From Paragordius varius (Eukaryota; Nematomorpha): a stretch of DNA of 64,000 bases. Below, piece by piece: positions 46,098 through 58,800 of the stretch; position 1 is the stretch's first letter; each line of letters opens with the position of its first letter. A program made the translations under genes and the position numbers. Below the pieces are notes generated by a model. That model was not told the DNA's origin. It saw only the letters and a program-made list of their open reading frames with translations, and searched no databases. The stretch is taken from positions 6,014,001-6,078,000 of the forward strand of contig OZ176050.1 in the NCBI GenBank assembly GCA_964247055.1. The letters are read 5' to 3'.

Positions 46098-46311
46098 CAC
46101 TTACGATATATATAAAGTCACGATAACCTTGCTGCAATATGCGTGCCAACGGAACCACAACAAGATGGGGAAAGTTTCTAATCGCTGAACAAATAAGATT
46201 CATTGATAGCAATCTTATAAGGAGCCAGTCATAAGTAAACCGAACCAAACTAGTATTGATAAATGCAATGAGGCACTCATGACTTCTTAATTTAGAGCTA
46301 TATATTACCAA
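46098..46311 (-). CDS. Possible exon of a membrane protein, unidentified
   Basis: On the minus strand an open, comparatively GC-rich stretch encodes LSMNLICSAIRNFPHLVVVP, then ARILQQGYRDFIYI, and ends at a consensus donor GTAAGT (46103-46098). An alternative upstream frame gives MSASLHLSILVWFGLLMTG. It resembles one exon of a multi-pass membrane protein, but no acceptor exon was found and the family is unknown. Confidence 0.25.
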
Positions 46312-46329
46312 TCAAAACCATGGAAAACG

Positions 46330-47300
46330 ATATTCAGTAAATTCCTGTGAAACCAGAACCTGCCGATACAAAAGAATTATACCACAAGTGGAACACGAAT
46401 TTAGCATTATGAGATCTTTTAACTTATATATCACAGGGCCGGTAAAATACATTTATTGTCGACAGCTACTGATGGGTAGTGATCCAACTTATTATATGAT
46501 AACGCCAAAAAAATATTAAAAATTATCTAGACAACAACTGTGTCCACGTATAATAATAAACAAAAACATGTCATATTTCACCTCTGATTTCAAAAAATCC
46601 ATGAAAACGGGAAATATCAAACATGTAACAGGACCCTATCATCCAAAGCTAATAGAATAGTCAAGCATACACCCTTAAATAACACTGTTAGCAGGAGCAC
46701 GTTATACATATGGGAATATCTGCTAGCATCAACAGGTCAACAAATTCCAATCCAGCCTATTTATAAAACGTACACTGCCGAATTTAATCAAATAGTTGGA
46801 ATAAAACAGACGAATTATTTAGATCATGTTTATTCAATCCATAAATATCATGAAAATGAAGGAAGTATTTATCAAAAATGAATTATCGTCGGGATGACAA
46901 AAATAAATTGTAAACAGGAGGCGGAGATTACTGTAGAAACCCATGATAGAGGAAAATCATGCGAAAACAAGCCGATCAACATGACCAAGATAAAAAAGTG
47001 AACTAATAGAAGATACATACCATAACATAACCTAAGACACATCCATACTTGTAAAATACAAAAACAAATGCAAAAGTTGTTTATCAAAAATCTCAGCTTA
47101 ACAACACCCCGATCATACGGTCCACGTCCTAGGAGGCTGAAGGAACTTTAATCCAAAGAAACAATCACTATAACACCGTCAATGGAACTCCTTAAAACGC
47201 TATCTGACATCCGACATTTACCAGATATATAAATTCAACAAAAAAGGCATAATGATGAATTAGAAAATATTAATGTTGACACAAACGGACCTTAAGTGTA
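46330..47300 (+). mobile_element. Possible fossil of an integrase-bearing element (LTR-retrotransposon type)
   Basis: A short stretch near 46560-46660 resembles the C-terminal half of a retroviral-type integrase core (FTSDFKKSMKT, GPYHP), and what follows has the spacing of a pol C-terminus. It is old and broken in several places. No LTRs, capsid or reverse transcriptase could be recognised, so family (Ty3-like, BEL-like or Polinton) is undecided. Confidence 0.35.
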
Positions 47301-48488
47301 AATCAACGCATGTTACATCATATGAATTGTAACCTCAAGCCATACTAAAAAATAATGTACATAAAATATATAACCAAGCAGTGTAATATTTTTCTTATAT
47401 TCTGTTTAATATCTATCGAATATATCCACGTTTAACTTAATTATGATATTCAAAAAATTAGTGCAGTAACAAGAACCATTATTAGCCATTTCTTATTAAT
47501 TAGCTAAAAATGAATTTACTTCACATGGCTGTTGGTTAGTATGATTTTGTTTTATTAATTAAACTATGGAGAAAAACAATGGCGTATGTTCGCAGTAAAG
47601 TATCATGGTTAAAAATATAATAAACTAATACAAAGGAAAATATACAAAATAATAGATTTGTCAATTATAGCTCTCGTTATTGTATTCTAATATCCATCAG
47701 CTATACGTTTATCCTGCTGCATCTGTGTACTTACTGTGCGGCAAAAACAGAGATCAAAAAATGTTTATGAATAAAATATCATTCGATTGCTAAATACTTG
47801 GATAATGAATATAAAGGCGAAAATACTAAAAAAAAATTAGCTATTAGCCAGATCAATTGCATTTTATTGCAAATTAAGTCAAAAATTAATACTATAAAAG
47901 AAAATGCGTCAATTAAATTTTATTTGTAAATATCTAAGGGATAACTATCGATAAAATTTTCAAATTTATTAAAGGATGTAATAAAAAATCGCACTCTGGA
48001 GTCAATTTTGAATCATAAAAACTTGTGATTATGCGGTAAAAGATTTAAATTTCTATTTTAACTTTCATACATATTTACTATCTTTAAAAGTTTACCTAAT
48101 AGATCTAGTTTAAAAAATTATTTAGGCCTTTTTTGTGAAAAAGAAATTTATAATCTGCACCAAAGCGGAAGTAGCGTATATTTTTTACATAAAATATATT
48201 ATTAATACTTTTCCCATACTAGCAGTAAACATATATAATCTCGGTTTTTTATTTAGATATCCGAAAATTAAACTAAAGTACTTTAAGCGCTAATTTGGCT
48301 TATGATCCCAGCTTTTGAGCAAAAAACTCCCTAAATATAAAACTGAGATAATAGAATTTTTTAGCACCAAATATAGGAAAAGTATAATATATTACATTGA
48401 ATGTTTTTAAAATACCCTACTTACCCTTTGATGCAAATTAAAAAAAATTTTAAGGCTTAAATAATTTTTATAACGCGATAGGGTAAAT
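47300..48488. other. AT-rich intergenic sequence
   Basis: Nothing recognisable was found between the integrase-like fossil and the fold-back element. Confidence 0.5.
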
Positions 48489-48494
48489 ATACCA

Positions 48495-49124
48495 TTTGCA
48501 CTTCAAGAGTGTCCTTGAACACTTCAAGTTGGTCCTTGAACTCTTCAAGTTGGTCCTTTAACATTTCAAGTTGGTCCTTGAACACTTCAAGTTGGCCCAT
48601 AAAATTATCAAATTTTAATTTAACCAATTTTTGCATTTATTTTTTATTTTATTATTTATTAACCTAATTTTCTTTTTTTATAATGTATTTATTCATTTAA
48701 AAATTAAATTTTTTATTGAAAAACTACTTTTTTGTTTCAAACTATTTTTTTTCAATTGAACAAAATTATTGACTTTTAAATGTTTTAAATGAGAAATTTT
48801 AATTAATAACCCAGAAAACTTATTTATCATTTCGTGTTAAAATCTTATAAATATCCAAAATTATTTTAAGAAATTAATAGAGATATACGGTTTCTTAAAG
48901 ATTAAAAGTTGATATCGAGTTAAAATTTATGTTAAATAATAGAAAATAGGTTAAAAACAATAAAATAGATGAATTATTTACGATTTGATTGATAAAAGTT
49001 AAAAACAAAACAAAAATGTCAAAGGACCAACTTGAATTGTTCAAGGACCAACTTGAATTGTTCAAGGACCAACTTGAAATGTTCAACCAACTTGAAGTTT
49101 TTAAGGACACTCTTAAAGTGCAAA
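48495..49124. mobile_element. Fold-back element with 21-bp repeat units at both ends
   Basis: The left arm starts TTTGCACTTCAAGAGTG and consists of four to five copies of a 21-bp unit based on TTCAAGTTGGTCCTTGAACAC. The right arm (about 49015-49124) is the inverse, with the same unit repeated four to five times and the inverse of TTTGCACTTTAAGAGTG at its outer edge. About 400 bp of AT-rich sequence lies between the arms. No ORF of its own is credible; the minus-strand open frame there is repeat translation. Arms made of tandem units are the hallmark of FB-type fold-back transposons. Confidence 0.85.
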
Positions 49125-49803
49125 TATTATCCATATTGTACAGTTAACAAATAATTTAGTTGATGCGTTTTTTCCATTGCAAAAGAAGCACTTAATTTTA
49201 TTGATGTGCGTTACAAATGCATATCTCAAATTCGGCTGATAGCAGAAAAATTAAATTAAATCTTTTTATTTTTCATTTCGACCTCATTATCCTGAAACTT
49301 TTCTATAAAAATATAATATTTAATGCGTAAAAAGTCTTTAAATAATTTAGAATGATTTTTACAATTAATATGCTAAAATAACGACAATATATTATATTAA
49401 AGAAAATTAGGAGCCAAAATCCTAAGTCACAAAATTATTCCGGAAATTTTTAGGATTCATTAGGTTGCAAATTAAGAAACTACCACGGTTCTAATTCCTC
49501 GAGAACTATCCGGTTCAAACGTTCAAGAATCTATACTGTTGCGTGTTCATATGTTGTTTACCTGATTCCAAGTTCTATATACGGTTGTAATAGATTTGAT
49601 GCATTATGGCTAGTGACTATCACCATCAATATAAAACATATGACACATACATAACAGTCCTCATATTATTATATGCTGTGTTGTAACATCGAGATTTTGA
49701 GTTATAAAAAGGTGTATTTAGATGTCATATTGTAAAACATGTGATATAATGATTCGATTAAATAGATGAAAATATGCAAATCATATGTTTTATATGAGTA
49801 CAT
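49125..49803. other. AT-rich sequence upstream of ATRX
   Basis: It should contain the ATRX promoter. A block at about 49410-49530 may be transposon debris. No specific site is called. Confidence 0.45.
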
Positions 49804-52800
49804 ATGGTGTATTCGGCCATATTATTTCCTAAAATTAATGAATTACTCCTATTAAACAAAAAAATTGAAAATGAATTGAGACATCTTAAACTTGTACAGA
49901 ATTCTAAATCCAAACAAAATGTCATCCAAGCCGTTGAAATGTTTTTATTTAAGTATTATGAGTACAAAACATGTTTTGAGCCGACAAGCCCTGCTCCAAT
50001 AAACCCACCTCAACAAGTGTTTTTGACATATAATATTAGGTTGAAAACAGTATCTCTGAAACAACCGTTTCAAGAAAATTGGTTTCGTTGGAAAATTTAA
50101 ATGAAACGTTGAAATTATCAACTATTTCAAAAAATAATATACCTGATATTCTATCGTCTTTACAAGTATTTTTTCTTTAATTTTATTTGTTTTCATTATA
50201 TACATTTATAAACTGTTACTTTTTCATAATGAATATTTGGTGCCCTAATTTAGCTAAAAATCTATATTTAAATGTCTAGCTTGACTCGAGTATAAGCATG
50301 TTAATATAATGATAAACATTCTGACTTCAGGACACATTTAGTTAGGAAAAGTACTATGTAATAATTTACTTAATATAACGTAACTATAGATTTTTGACAC
50401 CAGTTCTTTGAAACAAACCTATGAAAATCGATCAGGAATGCATGTTTTAATTAACAATGAACTTCAAAATTAAATTTAACCTTTTTTTATCTGGTTTTGA
50501 TTCCAAAGTTTAAGGAACCATTCTGGTTTTATTCTAAGTTTAGGATTATACCGTTTCCGATTCGCCGTTTTTAACCGGTTTCAAGCCCTGTTCATTATTT
50601 TTCAAATAATTTCATTTTAAATCCCCATATACAATTTTTTTACGATATACGCTACTTATTTTAATTAAAAAATCTGATTTTGTCATTTTGGACGCTTTAT
50701 TTAACACTTGGATATTACACATTCATTTCAGTCCTTCGATTCAAATTGGGATAGTTAGATACCCCAGGCTTGTTTAAAATTAAATACTTTGAAAAATATG
50801 GAAGGATTCCAAACCATGGCAAAATTTTGCACTTATATAACATTAACACCAAAATATATAAAAAAATTTATTCAAAAATACAAGATATTACTTATTTTAA
50901 TGCTAAACCTTAAGGTAAAAATTTAGTCAACATAACATGTGTTCATTGGCTAAATTTAATAATACAAATAAACCACTTTTTATATTTCTATCAGTGTTGG
51001 ATGTTATTTAAATAAAAAATTAGCTGTAATTTTACTTTTAAATTAAATAAACACGATATTTTGCAACTATTTTGTGAAATAAAAATGGCGTCGAAGTGGT
51101 TTGACATGAAACTTTTTTTTCAAATCGAAATTTTCTATAGATATTTCGGCTTATTTATATAATTTTCATTAAGATGGAAGCATAAATTTAAATTGGGACC
51201 GTTTCCTTCAATAGTTTTTTAAAAATAACAATTTAAATTTAGTCTGAGGTATTTAGATACCCCAATTTGAATCGAAGTGTTAATGTCAGAGTTAATAAAA
51301 CACAAGCCTATAATTTTTCTCTATTGATTTGCAAGATTTAGCCATTTAAAATACATTTTGACCTTAAATTCGGCACACTATAATATACATATTGGATATT
51401 TAGTCATTTTAACATTTTGAAAAAAATATAACTTAAATTTTAAATTTTTTATGTTCGGATATTTTTGAAACCCTTAATTACAATTATTATTATTTTGTTG
51501 TCTTGAAACGTTCCGATATCCAATTATTTTAATATTATTTATAAGAATGGGATTTCCAAGGTCGAAAAATCACGTAACTTAACCAATATAATTATTATTA
51601 TAAATATTTGTATCCAGAGATAAAATGTTCCCTAATACATTTACATTAAATGGTTTTTACGCGTTTGTTTTAATTGGATAATTTTTCATTTAGATACCAC
51701 CAATTAATCGTGCCATTAAACAAGAGAATGTTCCGGAATCTGCCAATAATGTTACTAATAGCATAGAATCAGTTACTTCGAATGATTCAACTATAGAAGA
51801 TATGACCAGTTCTAGCTATAAAAGAAGAAAATTACGGGAAAGAAAAGTGAATGATTCTAAAAAAGGACGGACAAGAAATAAACCAATCATTCATGAAGAC
51901 AATGAAAATGATTATTCTGATGATTCCTCGGAAATCGAAAAACCTAAAAAATCTTTACCACCCACAACAAGTACTATGATGGAGTCCCCCTCCAATTCCA
52001 ATCCAAATAATACTCAATTAATGGCGGCAACTGCTGCTTACAATAGGCGAAATATACGGAGGATTAAAACGGACACTGAAATAAGGGAGGAAACACGCTT
52101 AGCTTTTCAGCGTGAGCAAGAACGTTTGTCTCGTATAACCAAGAATCGAGACAATTTAAATGTAATTCGTATACTTATCTGTAAATTTTGAGTTTACATA
52201 AGTATACTGTAAAATTTATGATTGAAAGGTCAAAATTTTTAAACTATAAGACATATATTAATAAACATATTTTAAACCTTTTTAATTGTAATCTATCGTT
52301 TTGGGTTAATAGAAATTAATTGGCACTATCAATTTTATATTTTACATTCGTAATCGAATCGGTTGTATAAAAACTAGGATCCAAATATTTAGTTATATAA
52401 TCTATTAGTCTTTGTTTAGTCGTATAATTTTACATTTTACTGTTTTTATTTTAAATTATATATATTAGAAACGAAAAGAAATTCAAGTGCCTTCTAATGC
52501 TACTAGTTATTCTAGTCAAGTAGTACCGCTATGTTTGGAATCCAACGATGGAGATGCAAACACTCCAAAATTTGAAGTAACCGTTGATAAAACACTCTCT
52601 CAACACCTTAAACCCCATCAAGTTAAAGGTTTGTATTAGCAATTGATTTTAAATTATTGATTAAAAGTAATTTATATATTTCCAATGATGTGCATAGGTA
52701 TCACCTTTCTATATGACAATATTATTGAATCTCAAAAGACATTTGCCAAATCATTGGAAGTAAATGCCAGTCGAAATGAACAGGACGACCAATCTTATGG

Positions 52801-55800
52801 TGCTATTTTGGCTCATTTGATGGGACTTGGTATGCATGTAGTAGATATTTATATTTATCATATTCGCTTGCTAATCGAATATAAAGGGTTTAGGTTTTTA
52901 ATGGTTTAAGAAGGGTTGATTTCTAATTTTCATACTACAAGATTTTTTGTGTTCAAATCAATTAACTTATTTTTCGATTTTTTTAGGTAAAACATTGCAA
53001 ATCATTACATTTTTACACACTGTATTTACGCATCCCTACTATTCAAAACACCTTAAAACGGCCCTTGTTTTATGTCCCACCAATGTCACGTTTAATTGGA
53101 TAGATGAATGTGAAAAATGGATCTCTATGTGCCATGTGCCTATTAAAGTTATATTTTAACTTTAAAATTGTTAACAAATTTCAATTATTTAATTATTAAT
53201 TTTACAGTAATTAAGATTAGTATTTTAATAATGCAAAAGATATAAGTAAATCTTAAATGAAATAAATGTGAATAAGTAAATCTATCAAAATAACCGCGCA
53301 GAAAACTAAAGGTAGTTATTTTGATAATTTTTACCTATTTTGATTATTTTCCCATATGGAAAAATCAAATATAATTTTTATATAATTTATTTTAGTTTTA
53401 TGGTTTATTAAATGCAAAAACTAATCATGATCGTCAACAAATTTTGTCTGAATGGTGGAATGGTAAAGGTAATGCCAAGTATGGAAGGATTCTCGTTATG
53501 GGATATGAACTATTTCGATACCTTATCACGCAAAAGAAAAGATCTAACTTTAACAAATTTTTACAAAAATCTTTAATTTTTCCGGGTATTAATTTTTAAT
53601 ATTAATTTTGTGGAAAAATGTGCTAGCAGAATATCATGGGAATCTTAAAATCAAACTTTATTAAAAATTACAACCATATTTTTAAACCTTGATTATTTTA
53701 ATAAAACCCATATTATTTTCTGGCGTTGCAAAATATGGTAAAAAGATTCAAATTAGATTCATACAGTTAATCATATATTAAACAGTTGTAATCATTAAGG
53801 TTGCTTATAAAAGAATCAAAGATCAAATCTATTGTTTTTATATCAAAAATATTTACCTTTCGTCTTTACTTTTTATCATTAAAATTTTAATTTTTATGGT
53901 ATAATTTATTTGTTTTAGGACCCGATATATTAGTGTGTGACGAAGGCCATGTACTTAAAAATAGCTCTTCCCTTCTTTTCAAAGCCGTTAACCAAATTAA
54001 TACGCGAAGACGTATAATTTTGACTGGGACTCCATTACAAAATAATCTCACTGAATGTAATTTATTTTGAGGAATTTAATTACATATAATCTATAAAAAT
54101 CTTATTGTTAACAATAATGTTCTTAAAATGAATATACTTGGATATGGACTTCATTTAAAAGAATTATTGCACAAAATATACTAATTTTTGCTTTCAACTC
54201 TTCTTTCAAGCATTAATATGTAATTTTATAATATAACGATTATACAGATTACTACATGGTGGACCTTATAAAACCAATGTTTTTGGGAACCAAAAAAGAA
54301 TTTTCAAACATGTTTATAAATCCAATCGAAAATGGTCAACGATCAGATTCCACAGAACACGATGTGAGATTAATGAAGAAACGTGTCCATATTTTGTACA
54401 AAAAGTTATCTGGTTTCGTACAGGTAAATAAATAAAGAAAACAGTATATTTTTAATATAATTTATACCACAACATAAAAATGGGTTGAATATCTATAAAA
54501 TGTCCATGTTTGTATACAGTATGAGTAAGTATATATTGCTAGATTATTTATTGCCAAATAGCATATACAACAAAGCGCAGCATTATTGGCTTATAGTTGT
54601 TTTTTTCACTATTTACTATTATTAGCCAATAATATATGCTATATTAATAACTTTCTAGCCATATATACTTACTCATACTTTAATTATAAATTATTGAAAT
54701 CAATCATGGTTAAACAACATAACTAATTTTCGCTAATACAAAATATAAGGGCCTCATCACTAAATCAATTTCTTATTGATAAATAAAAGGTATTTTGTTA
54801 AATATTAAAAATATAACAAATATTTTGACGGAAATTCATCCTTAACTGTTTTTTAAATATCTCCTTGCATAATATGATTGTAATAATTCAAAAGAAAATA
54901 AAAAAAACGCCTTTTATTTAAATTAGTCGGCCTATTTTAGTCTTTTAGAGTAGAGAAAAAATGAATGTTTAAACCTTTTAATAATAGTCATTTATATTTA
55001 ACATTTATTATATTATATCCAAAAAATTAGGCTTTAATTTTTTTCATCATAATATACCATTTACAATTCAAATTCATCCTTAAACATTCATATTCACCCT
55101 AAAATGAATTATGTGTTTTTTTAGATTAAAAATTTTTCATTTTTAAAAGAATGTAATTTTGGTTTATAGTACTGAAAAAATAATAAACTATGCCCTAAAG
55201 ATATATATTATATTAATAATGAGTAATATTAGCCCGAAAACAAATAATTTAATTTTTTAAGGGTAAATTTGAGTTGTATATGGATATTGAATGTAATATA
55301 TGTTGATTATAGAGAATGGATTATTGTGACATTGAAAAAGGAGGAAGCCAAGATCTCTCAAATAATTCTCTTTTAGCGTTAACGACAAAACATGAATATG
55401 TTATATTTGTGAGACTTAGTCCAAAACAAATAGAAATGTATAAACATTTTATTGGTATATGCCTTAATAATTATTCTCAAGACCCGGCCGCCAATTTCGG
55501 TAAATTTAAAGTTTTATAAAATATGTCTATGCATTAAAGGTGTAAAAAATATACTTAGGCCATATGGTTTTATTATTGTATATATATATATATATATGTA
55601 GGTAATTGTAGCTATAATTTGTAAAATTCTTTATTAATTTGAGTTTTCAATCGATAAGGCCAATAATATGTAAATTTGACAATATTCTTTTAAGTTTCTC
55701 ATTTATATCCTCTTTTTTATAACCGTTTACCTTGTTTTCTGTGCCTTTTAAGATATATACAAAATGATGAACCATGATATGAAAGATTTTAACTTCACTA

Positions 55801-58800
55801 TGGAGGATTTGGAACAAAGTCCAAACAAAAATTTGAAAAATAAATCAACATTATCCAAAAATGCTCCTACACCATCCTTTAATTCTCAAAACAATTTTCA
55901 ATTTTCGATTCTAGAGACATTCCAAGAATTATATTTGACACTAATGCACCCTTGGATGTGTTACATGATGGCGAAAAGGAGAACCGAGATTGATGTAATT
56001 TTTGAACCAGACTAAAAATTTTTTTATTATGCAATTGGCTTACTAATGACAATTAATAAAACAGTTTTGTCTAAAAGGAATTATGATCAGGCGTGTTTTT
56101 GTTTTAACACCTAATGGTCGCTATTATTGAAATTTATGTGCAAATCAAATTAATTCAAAAAATAATATATTTAGTAGGGTTAGATTTTGACCGGTTAAAA
56201 CATTGATCGGTTGGTACACCTTATGAATACAGTCCTAACGACAAATGTTAGTTATGTGTTGTGACTAAGCCACACAAAAATAAATTAACCATTTAAATTG
56301 GTCTGATAGATAACAAACAATGATAATTCTTAAAATTTTAAAATTCCTTATCCGCCTTCTCCCCTTTATACCGCTATTATTATATTAATTTTGATCACAA
56401 ACGCATCGCAAAATTTTTAGTTAATTAATTAAACTCTAATTTTTCGACTGTAGTCACTTGGAGAGTTCATTGATGACGATACGGATGTTGAATCTTTTGA
56501 AGGTTCTTCAGAATCAGAAAAGCCCGAAGAATTTCATGAACCATCCTCACCCCTTCATAATAATAATAATGATGATGGTGATGATTTAATGGTTAATTCA
56601 GTTAGGCGAAACACTAACCCTTCTGCAATCATAAAACGACAAAAGACGCGTTTACAAAAATTGGATTCCAATTCGGATGACGAACCGCAAGGTATTTTTA
56701 TTTCTAATAATAGATATTAAATGGTAATAAAAATAAAAATATCCAAGGTATATCAATCTTTCCATTTTTAGTATTAATAAAAAATTTATATTTTAATTTT
56801 TTTCTCAAATGTATTTAACGTTTATACATAAAGTAATTCAAATAATGGATTGTTGCTATTGTATGCGTGAATGGCAGTTATAAAATCCATTTTATTTACT
56901 TTATTATAGATCAATTGCAATCCAGCGCTTCAACTAGTTTGACTGAAACACATGTAAATCAAACAGCACTCAAAGATCGTATGTCACCCGATAAGGCTGA
57001 TATAAGTCAATCATCTCGTAAAACCAGGTATATTAATCAATATATTTAGTAATAATTAAATCTTTAAATTTATATGATTTAGCAAAAATTAAATTGGAAT
57101 GTATAATTAAGTTTGATTGGTTACGAAATGTTTTAGAAAAATTTCCTTCATTTGGTTCTCAAGGCTTTTAAGGATAATTTTTTAGGGATACGGAATAATT
57201 AATGTTTTTGTGTAATTTTTCTAAATTAAATAATATGGCTATTGTATCACGAGATAAGGCTGACATCACGAAATGATATAACTGAAATCGCAAAATGGAT
57301 AGAATTTAGTGCTAAAAAATTAATATTGTATAAGGTAAAAGTTTATGGAATAACTTATGTTTTTTGTAAAAACTATGGATTTATATAAAACAAACCTTTT
57401 ATTAATAATAATCGCAGTCTAATTTCCTGCTTATTACTACACATCAGTCCACAAGCATTATGAGTTTAATTTAAAATTTGTCCAATTTAGCATTATCAGT
57501 TTAAAGAAGCTCAATGTATGTATTTTTTAATAGACAAAGTGTCCGTTTTAGTGATACACTCGATTATATGGGTCAAGAACATTTAAAAATATCAATTTAT
57601 GAGAAATTCAAAAATCAATTAAAAGAATTTGATGAGTCTGCTTGGTGGTACCCATTTTTGGCTCCAAACGATGCTTTTAATGTTTCGTTGAGCGGGAAAA
57701 TCATATTACTGCTTGATATACTAAAATTGGCACAATCAACAAATGAAAAAGTGTAAGCCTAAATTTTATTTAAATTGTTAACATATTTAATCATTAATTT
57801 AATATCTATTTTTAACTAGTCGATAATTTAATTTACCCTGTTAGATTTATCCATTTTAACGTGTTGTAAATTAGATTGATTTTTTCACAAAGTCTGACAA
57901 CCCTTGATTACATCGAAAAAATCTTATCAATAATACACAAACTATTGAATCACAATAATATAAGAACAAATATATATACTAACGACAATGATACATCAAA
58001 TAATGAAGAATCTTCTGAGTTGGATTTATTATCAATGGAGGCATGCTTTATTTTGTTTCATATCTTATTTTTATACAAAAACTCTGTTTTATATGAAATA
58101 ACTATGATCTCATTCTATATTAATGTTTTATTGTTTTAGTTAAAAAGCTTTTTATCCGATGGTTGGGTCCACAAAACATGGTGTAAAAATGTTGATTACT
58201 TCCGGATGGACGGTTCAACCAAAATTCAAAGTAGGCATTCAGCGCAAATGACATTTAATGATCCAAAAAATACCAGGTACCTTTTTTGATACTTTATCTG
58301 ATTTAACGCATATTTTTGCTTGATTGGCAGATAGTAGGGTCAAAACTATTTTAAATGCATTTTTACGGCTGATGGAATATAAATTTATAAAAATGAATTT
58401 TATAGTAAAATTTAAAACTTTAATGACAAACATAATTTGAGAATACAATATTTTTTGCTCCGTGATTTTTCTTAATATAACAATATTTAATTAACATTAT
58501 GAAAAATAAAATTGGGCATTTTACCGATTTACATCGATCTCTTATCTAGCAATTTAAAAGGTTAAAAAGCATGGCTGTTCCAAATATGTAGTTTTTTTAA
58601 TGTTTTGTCTTTGTATTTAATTTGGACTTTACGTATAAATCTAAATAACCACATATTTTTTCTTTACTTCTTGACATATCACAGGTATATAGTATATTTT
58701 TACAAATATAAATGGGGATATGTAACCAATTTACATCATTTTTTATGTTTGGCAAGCTCAATACCTAAAGTTATGAATTTTTATAAAAATTTTATTACTT

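Noticed and set aside
48495-49124. The regularly repeated 21-bp units as a CRISPR array
   Set aside because: The units abut with no unique spacers, are arranged as inverted arms, and the DNA is animal.
48895-49134. A minus-strand open frame with repeated WSLNNSS-type residues
   Set aside because: It is translation of the 21-bp units of the fold-back arm, not a protein repeat.
49410-50600. A further hAT element upstream of and in the first long ATRX intron, suggested by ACCGGTTTCAAGCCCTG
   Set aside because: Only one plausible end is visible, no partner end or transposase was found, and exons lie in between.
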